DNA of 64,000 nucleotides, taken from NCBI GenBank assembly GCA_944548615.1, contig OX155967.1, forward strand, positions 25,015,898 to 25,079,897, in the 5' to 3' direction. The notes beneath the pieces are model-generated. The model made no database searches and was not told the DNA's origin. It saw only the letters and a list, made by a program, of their open reading frames with translations. Shown here piece by piece: positions 1 through 10,760 of this stretch. The DNA comes from Micropterix aruncella. Taxonomy: Eukaryota; Arthropoda; Insecta; Lepidoptera; Micropterigidae. The number at the start of each line of letters is the position of its first letter. The stretch's first letter is position 1. The position numbers and the translations under genes are program-made.

Positions 1-144
1 TGTATAATTTATTATACTTAATAAAAACAATTTGTATTTCACATACCTTCCTAAGTGTTTTTATGCAATTTTACTTAATTTTATTGCCTGTCTGCTTATT
101 TTTTTATATTTGGTAATATAAAAAACTCTTACAAAATTTTAATA

Positions 145-352
<208 letters not shown>

Positions 353-995
353 ACACCTAAGATTTTTTTTCATTGACTACACAGGCTTTAATATTCATAA
401 ATAATAAAATAAACTCTACTATTATAATTACAAAACCACGTAACCCAATAATACGTGGTATTGTCATCATAAAGTACACTGTTTGCTATTGAATTTGTGC
501 GAGAAAAGAGATATTATCATTTAAAAATACTTATACTGAATATAGATTATTTTTTTGTAGGTAGGATTTGAAGAACTTTAAATGATCTATGATATGAAAA
601 ATACCCCAAGAAAATGTATTGTGTAGTTTAGGAATAAAACGGATAGATCTGTTAAAAACTTTAAGAGCGATTATCTCAGTTCAGTGTTTCGCGGGTTACG
701 TGGTATAGTCATAACACGGCAGTACAGTCGAAGTAATTCCAAGCAATCTGTATCATTCCTATTCTTCCTGAAGAATGTAAAAAAATATAACAAAATAAAC
801 ATAACAATATAAACATATCAAAATATAGCAACCTGTGGTTATATTTTGCTGTTTCAATAGCAATAGCGAGTGTTCATAATGCCGTTTAATATGACTCTCG
901 CTTTTCTCTCGCTGAAAGAGATTAGATCGCATAAGTGTTCGTAACAGGGCTTAAACGTCCTGGAAAATTAGATAAATAAAACGAACAAAACGCAC

Positions 996-1134
996 TTTGC
1001 TTTATCGACCGCCTCCCTACTGCCAGTCAAAGTGCACATCCGATCGGGTTGGCCGCCACTATCCTGCGCCATCTGTATTTTGCAGCCCGACTCGCTCTGC
1101 AGTCTGGATATCTGCTCACCGCCACGCCCAATAA
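996..1134 (-). CDS. Psi: FUBP/KHSRP-family (Psi-like) KH-domain exon
   Basis: This 139-nt internal exon is read on the minus strand, between an acceptor (TTGCAG) at 1135-1140 and a donor (GTGCGT) below 996. It begins with two bases that complete an Ile codon split with the upstream exon at 13678-13817 and encodes the core of a type I KH domain. Visible are IIGRGG (the GxxG nucleic-acid loop), [17 protein letters not shown], then [17 protein letters not shown], ending in phase 2. This is the diagnostic KH signature of far-upstream-element binding proteins; Drosophila Psi is the insect orthologue. The family binds single-stranded DNA or RNA in the nucleus and acts in transcription and splicing control. 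Later KH domains and the C-terminus must lie to the left of the window. Orthology is inferred from a single KH domain. Confidence 0.9.
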
Positions 1135-1321
1135 CTGCAACAAAACATAATTATTTTACAATTACGCACATTTAGTAAATGTCATATATAAGCGTTTGAA
1201 CCGAACTAATTAATCTGCTTTTCATATTAACCAACTTCAATGATTTGATTGAGTTATATCGTTCATGTAAAATGCTATCCTAAATATTTACTCTAAAAAC
1301 AAGTGCCATTACAGAAAGTGA

Positions 1322-1455
1322 ATCAGGGTTGTTGCGAATATCAGCATCAGCGGATTATCAGCATTGGTTTCAATATCAGCATCTGCATCAGCATCCGCAT
1401 AATTTAATGCTGATTTTATTGTTTGCTGATATTCTGCTCGTGACATGACCTTGAA
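1322..1455. repeat. ATCAGC-rich short repeat, possible hAT-like MITE end
   Basis: A tract in which ATCAGC, ATCTGC and CATCCGC words recur every 6 to 12 bases. It starts with CAGGGTTGTTGC at 1325. The reverse complement GCAACAACCCTG occurs at about 2444-2455 and again at about 2861-2872, next to similar ATCAGC words, so these may be the inverted ends of one element. CAGGG is a usual hAT terminus, but no 8-bp target duplication was found. The hAT assignment is therefore weak. Confidence 0.45.
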
Positions 1456-2075
1456 GGGCGGACCTTAGCTCTAGCCGCATGCACATGCTGTCATCTCCGC
1501 CGGCCCAGTATACCACCCAGTAGCTTTAGTCTCGAGCTACCAGGCAGGATGGCGGTGTTGACTACAACGGGCGAACCCAACACCCCAGGCTGATATAACG
1601 ATATAGATCGATCTTTCAGCCGTGGGATGAGCGTAGAAGACTTGGGGACAAGACAATCTACTGTCTAGTTCACCAGCAGCCCGTTAAGAGTCCAACGCCT
1701 TACGGCAAGGCACCGGGAAAGGTACCCAGCGGGCAGCCTTACCCCCCTAATTACCAGTTTTGACAGGATATCTCCGTCTGGAATTAACCTTCAGGATACC
1801 TCCGTCCTCCCGACTGGCATTGCGGAAGGAGGGTGAGAGGCATGTGGGCAGAGGGGTTCGTCACGACGTACGCATTACCGGCAGGTAAAAGCTGCCGACC
1901 TTTTCAAGCATTCGAATATCTGCATAGGGCGAGTAGCGAAACATCTGGCGACCATATCCGAGCCCTTACGACTCGTGACGTATTCCCTTTGATTTCAATT
2001 TTGCTTTAAGAGAAGCTACTGTCTGGCATACTGTGCCGCCGGCAATTGTTCCTAGCGAACAATTATTCAGCAGTG
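1440..2075 (+). repeat. GC-rich dispersed repeat, copy 1
   Basis: A clearly more GC-rich block than its surroundings. It shares ordered words with the blocks at 8445-8965, 37860-38700, 55800-56470 and 56565-57175, for example ACTACAACGGGCGAACCC, GAAGACTTGGGGACAA and a CCAACGCCTTA(C/A)GGC segment. No open frame or recognisable tRNA/7SL head was found. The distal part (about 1825-2040) recurs inverted at 15006-15230. It is either an unclassified SINE-like unit or the untranslated end of a LINE; I cannot decide which. Confidence 0.7.
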
Positions 2076-2170
2076 GCAGAATTATATGTAAGCCTTCCCG
2101 TAATCGACTGCAATCTAAAAGCTATTGTTTTTAAAATTTAACTTACTTTTAATAAAATTTCAAGTTGGGT

Positions 2171-3004
2171 GATCAACTGCCGATTGTTTTTTTATTATTG
2201 TACGTTAGGTAATGGCACTTTACCTATTCAAAATGTAAGAAGATTGTTTTTGATAATTAAAAGTCACAGAAATATTATAACTGACTCTTTATTTAAACTA
2301 CCTAATAATATTATACCTATTAATTACAATTTCATAGTTGGATATATTTTATTTAAATAATTCATTAAAATCACCATCAACATCAGCTGATATTTATATA
2401 AAAAATCAGCATCACCATCCGCTGATATTAAAAAAACCTGCATCAGCAACAACCCTGAATTCAACTAAAATGTATATTTCCTCATGTACTCAATCAGACC
2501 TTCCATTTGACACTAAATATGATAAATTTATGTTATTTCAACATTTGGACTTTTAGACAACTACTTAATATTTAGACAGTTAAGGTTGATCAACTGCCGA
2601 TTGTTTTTTTATTATTGTACGTTAGGTAATGGCACTTTACCTATTCAAAATGTAAGAAGATTGTTTTTGATAATTAAAAGTCACAGAAATATTATATCTG
2701 ACTCTTTATTTAAACTACCTAATAATATTATACCTATTAATTACAATTTCATAGTTGGATATATTTTATTTAAATAATTCATTAAAATCACCATCAACAT
2801 CAGCTGATATTTATATAAAAAATCAGCATCACCATCCGCTGATATTAAAAAAACCTGCATCAGCAACAACCCTGAATTCAACTAAAATGTATATTTCCTC
2901 ATGTACTCAATCAGACCTTCCATTTGACACTAAATATGATAAATTTATGTTATTTCAACATTTGGACATTTAGACAACTACTTAATATTTAGACAGTTAA
3001 GGTA
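2171..3004. repeat. 417-bp tandem duplication
   Basis: Bases 2171-2587 are repeated head-to-tail at 2588-3004 with an exact 417-bp offset. I see only two substitutions between copies (ataact/atatct and gactttta/gacattta), so the duplication is recent. The small frames inside both copies match only because the DNA is duplicated and do not look like a gene. The last ~130 bp of the unit also occurs, in reverse orientation, at 32461-32592 on the far side of the LINE insertion. Confidence 0.95.
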
Positions 3005-3210
3005 CCATATGACGGGATAACATAGAGATTTTAACAATGCCCCACACTTCTAAATCGGTGCAAGAGTTTAGAAGTTATGGTGGAATAAAGAAATGGAAAA
3101 CATACATAGATGAACCCAGAAAACATTACATTGCTGTTTCGTTGGGCAGTCATGTAAAACTGTTGATTTCTGGTCTCTTTGAAGTGGTGGTATACTTCCT
3201 CGCTTGAAAT
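3005..3210. repeat. Interspersed repeat continuing from the 417-bp unit
   Basis: The segment around a phrase encoding 'ttctaaatcggtgcaagagt' matches, in reverse complement, 27555-27657. Together with the adjoining 417-bp unit it defines an older dispersed repeat, a second copy of which was split by the LINE at 27663-32455. The function and ends of the repeat are unknown. Confidence 0.75.
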
Positions 3211-3329
3211 CTTTCAAAATGCAGGCTATATTGTTTGTTTTGAGTGTACAGATAATATATAATATATAAATATATAATATATATTATATATGTTATAAAT
3301 ATATAAATATATGTTACAGTTAAAACCAG

Positions 3330-3480
3330 TTTTTAGATAGAACGCGTTTTCCCTAGTTAGAACTAGCTTTTACTCAATGCCTTTGTTAAAACTAGAATAA
3401 TGCTCAAAATTGAATATCGGGTAAAACTAGTTGTTACTAGACAAAACGCGTTTTCCGAAGAGAGTTAGTTAAAACTGTTC
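3330..3480. repeat. Short inverted words (AACGCGTTTTCC / TTAAAACTAG)
   Basis: Within 150 bp the word AACGCGTTTTCC occurs twice, and variants of GTTAAAACTAG and its complement AACTAG(C/T)TTT occur several times in both orientations. The clustering suggests the end of a small mobile element. No TIR pair or target duplication could be assigned. Confidence 0.4.
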
Positions 3481-3641
3481 CAGCTCGCTCCGTTCAGTCC
3501 GTTGATTCGGTTCATCGTACCTTATTCTGATTGGTCGCGAGACGTCACCTAATTCGACAGGTATGTACCTATGTATTGCTTGATTGTTTTGTCATATAAC
3601 TAGTTGTATATCACTATTAGGTAAAAGCTAAGTATTTAAAT

Positions 3642-3941
3642 GTGCTTTACAGGTCAGAATTTGACAAGTGCAAAGAAAAATTTTTGCATGGAGATGTTCC
3701 GAATAGAAATTTACCTTTGAGAACTGTTGCTAAGAAAGTAGACACAGAAACAGGCAAGGATTTATGCGCTGCGTATGCGAGAAAGGAAAGGATGAACCAC
3801 GCAGTGAATGTCCGAAAACGGACCAGGTCCAAAGTCCATGATCTCGTGTTAGCCGATCGTCGAGTGAAGTTGCGCGTAATAATAGAAGCCAGCGGCATCT
3901 TTTTTTCAAAAGTGACTGACTTGCTTTTCAATACTGCCTAG
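3642..3941 (+). CDS. Unrecognised 99-codon ORF
   Basis: An ATG-initiated frame rich in Lys and Arg (KVDTETGKDLCAAYARKER) stands out from the AT-rich surroundings because its composition is more balanced and protein-like. A CAG just upstream (about 3650) could act as a splice acceptor. I recognise no domain. It may be an exon of an unknown transposon gene or a chance ORF. The next 1 kb (3942-4952) is AT-rich and shows no further coding signal. Confidence 0.25.
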   Translation: MLYRSEFDKCKEKFLHGDVPNRNLPLRTVAKKVDTETGKDLCAAYARKERMNHAVNVRKRTRSKVHDLVLADRRVKLRVIIEASGIFFSKVTDLLFNTA

Positions 3942-4952
3942 TAAATAGGTGTGCGATGTACCTGTCTGAAAATTTGACAGCTTTCCTAAAATAGGTTGGT
4001 ATTGCCAACCATCACAATTATTTCGCGATACACGCGCCATCTCTTGCCCTTTCCGGGAACTTTTCTATCTACCCTCGTATATTTTTTTTTTTACAAAAAT
4101 TGTGCAGTAGACACCGTTTCATGTGGTATATCAAAAAATCATAAATAATTAGTTCTAAATCCTCCTCCTGTAAGGATATTACGGTTTAACTTGGGGTTTC
4201 TAAAGATAAGCGGAGTTTTCATACATATATAAATTTTTCGTAAAAAAAATTATATGCTAAATTAACTTGCGTGATATATTTGAGCATAAAAATGCTAAAA
4301 AAAAAGCCAATCCCTATGTCTATGAAAGTCCTTTTTTAGTCCACCGTGCACCATCAGGCTCAGAGCGCGCAACAAGTGAGTGAAGTGCGCATGGGTATCA
4401 TACCTTGTATGGCTTCTTTCTATCAGTTGTTCTCAATAGATTATTTAAAATTGAAAAAAAAATGTTTTTTTTTTAAATAAAAGTATTAAAATGTATAAAT
4501 AAAAATGTGTTTTACTTATTAGGGTCTGTCCATGTGTGACTCACACTACATGTGAGAACACATTCCATCTTTATAGCCTTATAACATAGAAATTAATATA
4601 TTTGCATTTATGTTTTTTAAATTTAAATGTTAATAGATAGTGTATTTTTTCGGTACACAAAAGATTTATTCGAAATAGCAATATATTGAGTGAGAAAACT
4701 CAGAATATTAGCTGATGTGACTCACACTACCAGAAAGGAAATCAAATTCAGGACCATTATTGGATCTTGAAATTCTTCCTCATTTGGATCCATACACTAC
4801 ACTTTTGTGTATTTGATGATAATACAAGAGTTAAGCTTTAAGAAAATTACGAATAACAAAACATTGTATCAAAATTGAAATATTTATTATGGAAACTATA
4901 TGTGACTTACACTACAGTCATTTTATAACACAATATCTCATCCTTTAATGTA

Positions 4953-6360
4953 TTAACCCGCTCAGCACGTAACATCCCATTGGGGACATTTATGTCGGCC
5001 GCCTAAACCCCGTAACATCCGCTACCGGACAAAGCGCTCGCCGCTGCGAAAAATGCAATTTACGATTCGAAACGTCGTACTATATGCTTTCTGAGGGCGG
5101 AACGATATGGCCAAAATATCTTTAATTCAAGATTTCTGTGTGGCAATATCGAACGGCGATTTAAAAAGTGAGCATAGACGTCAAAACGGCAGTGTCCATC
5201 GGCCACCGCCGCGTATAGTTCCGCGAAATGGTTGATAAAAACAGTGTTTTGTGCAGTGTTTTGTGCCATTTACTGGAGAACAGTGAGTAATTTGCATTTT
5301 TAAGTAGTTTAGGCATGAGGATTAGTCAATTGAGATAGTCCATTTGCTGTTTTTCACGAATTTTTAAAGAAAACACTTCGGCGACAACAAACGGCTCGCG
5401 AAAAAATGGTTGTTATTATTTTGTAATGTTTATGAAATATCCCGATATATTGCGAAATATGACGTAATGTCGCTTTAATTTACTAACAAAATAAGTATTG
5501 CTTCATTTACATCCTAAGTATTATACATCATAATTAGGCGTATTTTGAAAATTATATCTTGTTTTGTAAAATGAATCGCGCAAAGAAACTTGTTTTGATA
5601 ATTACTATGAGAGAATAAAGTGCGATTTTCCATAGTTTTTCGATGAAATGTGACTCTTTGGAGTATAGTAATTAGTTATTAGACATATAATAAGTCTATG
5701 ATAAGACAATATAATTGAAAAAATCTAACGAATTTTATATTATGAGCATTCAAAGTTTATTATTAAGTTCGGACGCGGAAACTCTCAAAACTTTAGATTT
5801 TTCTATAATATCAGACAAAGCTCAAAGTTCTGGTGTGATTTCTAAGAAGTGTGATGTAGTAATAAAGTTATTTTGAAAGAATTTCATATAAAAAAATACC
5901 ATAAGTAGTCACAAATTAAAAATTACAAAAAATTTTTTTTACGAGAATACATAAAAATTTTCTTGGCTGAATAAATAAATATTTTTGTATGCAAATAAGT
6001 AAAAAAAATATATCTTTTTGGTAAAGCATTTAATAAATACATAACTGTATTTACAATTTTTGCATATTTTACGTATTTTGTGACAAAAAAATCGAAATGA
6101 TTTTATAGGCGAGTTTTTTCAGTTTGCCAATTTTGTAATATTTATTCATTATTATCTTGTTTTACGAAATGAGGTTATAATGTTTTATATGTCAAATTTC
6201 AATGCGATCATTTTTCTCTTTTTTTTTTTTTAAATCCGTTTAGTGGTTTATAAGTAATGATCGTTTCTCTTAAGGTTGTTGACTCGCGTCGATTTTTTGC
6301 CCGAATATGTCGCGCGCAAAAGTGATAGGTGAGTTTTTACTTCGCGACAGGAGGGGTTAA
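4953..6360 (+). mobile_element. TTAA-bounded piggyBac-like element C (1.4 kb)
   Basis: The element runs from TTAACCCGCTCAGC to GACAGGAGGGGTTAA. TTAA on both sides and CCC termini are the piggyBac hallmark. A short palindrome (TCCCATTGGGGA) starts about 22 nt from the left TTAA; a second (TCCGCTACCGGA) lies exactly 43 nt further in and shares the lead CGTAACATCC. About 330 nt in, the sequence ...AACAGTGAGTAATTT looks like the end of a first exon with its splice donor and recurs at the same distance in element B. The right part (6125-6300) is homologous to 9131-9290, 12990-13150 and 58560-58700. No transposase ORF remains, so it is non-autonomous. Confidence 0.75.
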
Positions 6361-7300
6361 AAAAACTGAAAACTTGTTATCTTACTAATACTGCACTATT
6401 TTTCAAATATGTCAAGTTTCTTGGGGAACTTATAAAACATTCAACTTATAGAACAAAGAATTATAGAGTTGTTTAGTGTTGCCAGTAAAAAATTAATTTG
6501 ACACTTCATTTTATACTTTTATTTTTGACATATGTGGTGTACATTCACATGGATAGACCCAATACCTATTCATTATTAGTTGTTACAATAAATTTCCTAT
6601 TAATAACTGGCATAAAGTATTATTTTTTTTATTTTATTTTTTTTCGGGGTATGTCAAACCCCACCTAGTATGGCATGTGAGGTTCAATGGCCAGCCTGCA
6701 AGCGGGGTGCCTAGTAAATTTTATTCCTAAAATTCAAGTCTTATTTGTATTGCTAGTCTAAAATTCACGTATTGCTCGATTGTAGGACGTAGGTAGGTAG
6801 GTATACAGAAAATGTAGGTATTGATTGATTCTGGGATGTAGGTATACAAAAAAAGGTCTAGCAAAAAGGACAGTAAGTTTCTAATGATTGGAAATCAAAA
6901 GGAGGTGTTAACGATTGCTATTCCTGCAACATATCATATACACGGAGAAATCTCTCGGATTAGAGCTTACGATTGCAGATAGACTCCTGGCTGAATAACC
7001 ATATCACCTTTCAGACGATCATCTAAAAGTATAAATAAAGGTTGCACTATTGGTCGCCACCGTTCACGGAGGACATGATAATTTCAAAGACAAATAACAC
7101 TGATAAAGGACGAGTGACAAGTAATTGAAAGGAATTTGGGTACCTGATTGGTGTGGAAAGCCCTGCATTGACAAGATCTGCTCCGCAGAGGAGTTCTCTA
7201 GGTTGATGTTGTGCACTGTTAGGAAAAACACTTAACATCAACTAAACAGGCATAGATATTAAGATACAGACATACATATCAGGAATCAGGTATTTCCAGA
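6361..7300. other. Non-coding stretch
   Basis: AT-rich sequence with a poly-T/A stretch near 6620 and a GTAGGTAGGTAGG run near 6785. No exon, RNA gene or element with defined ends could be supported here. Confidence 0.5.
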
Positions 7301-7301
7301 C

Positions 7302-7380
7302 AGAAATACAAACGGAGCTGCCATGGAGTTCACAAACCATGGTCAAACCCATCACATAATGTAACTCCGGGAGGTGAATG
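7302..7380 (-). repeat. LINE 3'-end fragment (same family as 16990-17180)
   Basis: Read on the minus strand this carries GTGAACTCCATGGCAGCTCC followed by GTTTGTATTT. That is the conserved 3' terminus seen at 17125-17160, 19765-19797 and 35172-35207. It is a 5'-truncated insertion of the R2/NeSL-like LINE family described at 15900. Confidence 0.6.
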
Positions 7381-7833
7381 ATGTTGTTGTCGTTAAAAAC
7401 TGTGTTGTACACCTAAGTAGCAATATCTACTGGCCTTAACGCCAGGGTTATTGTGATTATTTGGTTGAGGTGGGTACAAATAATAAAAATTAAAGCGTAA
7501 GTAACAAAATTATAAACCCTTACTTTATATATAGCTTCTATTACAAGTCAGGTCGATGGTCTTGCAAGCCAAATCCGATTATCGCAAGACGAAGTCTAAC
7601 AAGAAAATATGCTCCTAAGCAGAGGGAGACTACCAGCTACCAGCTACTGGTGAAAACCCCCTTTAGACACTAAGACCCACTCGTTTTCTTGGATTGGTTT
7701 AACTCACGGTAAGTTCTACGGTATTTAGTGGACTTGGCAATCTCAATAGAGTAATTTAACTGTTTTTCTTTTTTATTTGAGAAGTTTATCAACACTGCTT
7801 TGCTTAAATTGGCGACATCGGGTTCACTCTAAA

Positions 7834-8212
7834 CTAGTCATTGACTTCAAAAAGTGTTTCGCTTGTTGGATCCTCCATTTTTGCTCTATAGTCACTTTCA
7901 AGAATGCGCGTGGTGTCGTCTGCGAGTTGGACAGTCTTGGCACATGTTATGTTGGTGGCTAAATCGTTACAATAGAGTTTGAAGAGGAGAGGTCCTAATG
8001 TTGAGCCGTGAGGCACACCGGTGTTTACTATTTCACAACTCGATTGCTCAGCCTTTTCCTCAATTCCATCAATTATTTTAATCTCCACCACTTGCTGCCT
8101 GTTTTGTGGGTACGATTTAATGAGTGAATTGGCCGCTCCTCTAATTCCATGATGGTTTAGCTTGTCTACCAGGGTATTGATGTTTATACAGTCGAATGCT
8201 TTGCTTGGATCG
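7834..8212 (-). pseudogene. Non-LTR reverse transcriptase fragment
   Basis: The minus strand encodes part of a reverse transcriptase palm. It reads DPSKAFDCINI, equivalent to the catalytic-Asp motif A, then GVPHGSTLGPLLFKLYCNDL, motif B, then VQLADDTTRI, equivalent to the YADD box. Motif B has His where active enzymes usually have Gln (VPQGS). Only about 125 codons remain, with no endonuclease or C-terminal part, so this is a dead remnant. Motif layout fits the CR1/Jockey group of LINEs. On its right it abuts the 3' end of another element. Confidence 0.8.
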
Positions 8213-8215
8213 CAG

Positions 8216-8438
8216 AACTTTTATACACTTTTTTTATACACTGTTAGCTTAGATCGCAGAACTTTTTATACACTTTTTTTTATAATTTAAAATGTAATTT
8301 CATTTGTAGAAATACTATTTGTTGTAATTTCGTAATGTTATTATATATATAATAATTTTTTGTAAAGTAATTTCTATACCCAGATCGGGTTTATGAAAAT
8401 AAATTTTTCTTATTTCTTATTTCTTATTTCTTATCCAG
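8216..8438 (+). repeat. Retroposon 3' end with (TTATTTC)n tail
   Basis: Contains a duplicated segment (ACTTTTTATACACTTTTTTT), an AATAAA-like signal and a terminal run of four TTATTTC-type repeats at 8405-8438. Simple repeats of this kind terminate many insect LINEs and SINEs. No coding sequence belongs to it. Confidence 0.5.
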
Positions 8439-8444
8439 TAGCCT

Positions 8445-8965
8445 CCTTGAAGAGGGTTAAACCTGGAAAGTACTGCGTATTTCCCTATTACAGCATGGTG
8501 GATTGGTTACCTCTGGGGATGTCCTTCGAGCGCTGTTGGGCGGTTTGTGTATTGTGCGGCGTCAGTTGATCGATTGTGCACTCCAGTGAATAACCGGGGG
8601 AAGGTCTGGGTTTTATACGTTTCCTAAGAAGACTGGGTGATTGCTGATCTGATATCAGTCACTCTTGAAACAACCTGTCAGTCATCCGATCCCGAGTGGT
8701 AGACGGGCAAAGGACGCCATAATCAGTAACATTCATTCAAACTGAATTACCGCTAACGTCTGACTTCGGACCCGTAACCAGATAGGGATGGAGAAATCTA
8801 ACCAAATCTGGTAGTAAGGACGCGAGGCTGCCCGTTCGTCAACTACCCGTTGCGTAGCTAGTTTGCGTTGCTAGATGGCAGACTATCTTTGTCCCTAAGT
8901 CTACATTCATTCCAGTTTGAAAGAACGGTCACTATCGTTATACCTTCCTGGAGTGAGGGGTTCGC
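8445..8965 (-). repeat. GC-rich dispersed repeat, copy 2
   Basis: Reverse-orientation relative of the block at 37860-38700. It shares the GGCGTC-GTCAG(C)-CAATCGA segment, the CTCC-A(G/C)TGAATAACCGGGGGA stretch, and the terminal TTCCTG(G)AG-TGA(G/C)GG-TTCGCCCGTTG. The left boundary adjoins the (TTATTTC)n tail. Confidence 0.7.
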
Positions 8966-9028
8966 CCGTTGTTGGGTTTGAACACCCAACTATGGCTTTG
9001 AACAATCTAATTCCCTATGTAATCAATA

Positions 9029-9342
9029 TTAACCCGTTGAGTATGATACGACCAAATCTGGTTCTGAAACAATTATCCGTTGAGTATGATACGACCAGAT
9101 CTGGTTCCGCGTTTTTATCACTTCTTTGACGTTCTCATATTTATTCATAATTATCTAATTGTTTTACAAAATGATATTTCAATATTCTATATTCGAAATT
9201 TCAATGCAATCATTGTGCAGTTGTTCTTTTTATGATTGGTGTAGTAGTTTCGTAGTTATAGTACTTTAAGGTCGATGTCGCCGAAAATCCTGCAAAAGAG
9301 ACAGATGCATCCATGAAAATACCCATTTACTCAAAGGGTTAA
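9029..9342 (+). mobile_element. TTAA-bounded piggyBac-like MITE A (314 bp)
   Basis: Perfectly bounded by TTAA. Left end TTAACCCGTTGAGTA and right end TACTCAAAGGGTTAA form 15-bp inverted repeats with one mismatch. The left end has two copies, 43 bp apart, of CCGTTGAGTATGATACGACC followed by palindromes ACCAAATCTGGT (22 nt from TTAA) and ACCAGATCTGGT. The right half is the conserved segment also found in the elements at 4953, 12519 and about 58470. Too short to code, so non-autonomous. Confidence 0.85.
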
Positions 9343-9424
9343 TATATATATAATATTATATCAATATCGTCTCTGCTCAGATTTCTGGAGCAGGCTGAAG
9401 ATCGAATGGCTTTACTATATATCG

Positions 9425-9700
9425 ATGGGACTTGTCACCTATTTGGACATTGTAGGGACTAGTGAAAAATTCCAAAATGACATGGCGGTAACACCGGACC
9501 TTGCATGCCTCGTTTCCAGTAGAACGTACAAACGACTAGCATGGCTTAAAAAGCATATTGCTGGAAATGATGTTAGCAACGCCGCAGTTGCATGTCTCAA
9601 ATCGTCGCAAGGAGTCACGGACAGAGTTGAACCTCACACGACTCAACGTGCGTCCATAGTCTGGCACCTACCTGCGCCCATCATCTATTTTCCTCTGTAA
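9425..9700 (+). CDS. Unrecognised 91-codon ORF
   Basis: An ATG-initiated frame with protein-like composition (segments KHIAGNDVSNAAVACLKSSQ and DRVEPHTTQRASIVWHLP). I do not recognise the family and see no flanking splice signals good enough to call it an exon. It is probably a piece of a decayed transposon gene. Chance remains possible. A further frame at 9799-10063 shows nothing recognisable. Confidence 0.25.
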   Translation: MGLVTYLDIVGTSEKFQNDMAVTPDLACLVSSRTYKRLAWLKKHIAGNDVSNAAVACLKSSQGVTDRVEPHTTQRASIVWHLPAPIIYFPL

Positions 9701-10499
9701 AACTCCCTTCCCTTCTCGAGAAGGGCTCGGACTTCAATAATTTAGTTTAGCCCCCATTCTGGAACATTTAGTGAATTGTAAACATATCGTCTTTCCAGAT
9801 GGCGATCTATGAATATTTCTCAGGCATGTATTATCTATCAAGCCATGTTGACCCGGTTCATAGAGAAAATGCCTTTAGGACAAAATTCCACAGGCAAAAA
9901 TGGCTACTTTGTCAACAGCTATGTAAAGCCAATAAACCCGGAGACAAGGCCATCTACTACAGGATGTGCACACATGCTTATCGTTACCCTTACTTATATA
10001 GAGCGTAGCGAAGCAGTGAATCCAAAGACAAAGCCCTCTCGACATAAACCGCCTCAAATTTAGTAAGAGGGTTTTGTCCGCCGCCAAAGGCAGAATTCAA
10101 ATCGTTGGGTTTGTATTGTTTGTGAAATCGGAGATGTCAGCAAATGTTTTCAGCGAGACAATGAATAATATGCAAGCATTTTGAATTCTTTCAAGTTTGC
10201 TTAGAAGTTCCTCGTTTGCATCCATTTATTGTCTCTCTAAATGTAAGAACTAGTACTCGCCAACAAGCAAACTTTGCAGACTTAATTCACAAGATCTTTT
10301 CTTTCATGTTTTTATTCAGAAAAAAAGCAAAAAATAAAAAATATTAGTTTGCTGAACTAAATTAACTGAAAAATTTAATTAAAACTGACAAAAATACTAA
10401 GAATTAAAACTGTCAAAGAGTTAAATTGTTTGCGAGCAATCAATCACTCACGAGCAATCACTCCATGCCATTCTTCAAAAAAAGTGAAACAGTTTTTCA

Positions 10500-10760
10500 C
10501 ACACGACCAAATTACTGTATTTGAATGGCCCGGAAACTAACCCGATCTCAACCCGATCGAAAACCTCTGGGCCATTTGCAAAAAACGGCTCTCCAAGATG
10601 GATTGTACAACGAAAACCAAGATGATCAGTGCAGTAATTCAAGTCTGGTTTCACGATAATGAAATGAAAGAATCTGTCAAAACCTGGTAAATTCTATGCC
10701 TACAAGAGTGAAAGGTGTTAACGCAAAAGGACGACAAATTCTGCATTAAAACTAACAATC
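10500..10760 (+). pseudogene. Tc1-type transposase C-terminal relic
   Basis: Translation gives EWPGN-stop-PDLNPIENLWAICKKRL, the canonical Tc1/mariner stretch carrying the third catalytic acid (WPG-SPDLNPIENLW). It is followed by VIQVWFHDNEMKESVK and, after a frameshift, NSMPTRVKGVNAKGRQILH and a stop. That is the usual Tc1 C-terminus with SMP.R...V...KG. One in-frame stop replaces the usual Ser codon and one frameshift is present, so it is dead. The N-terminal helix-turn-helix domain and first two Asp are missing. Confidence 0.88.

Noticed and set aside
2169..2973. Four small ORFs of 63 and 72 codons
   Set aside because: They come in identical pairs only because of the 417-bp duplication; AT-rich, no start context or domain.
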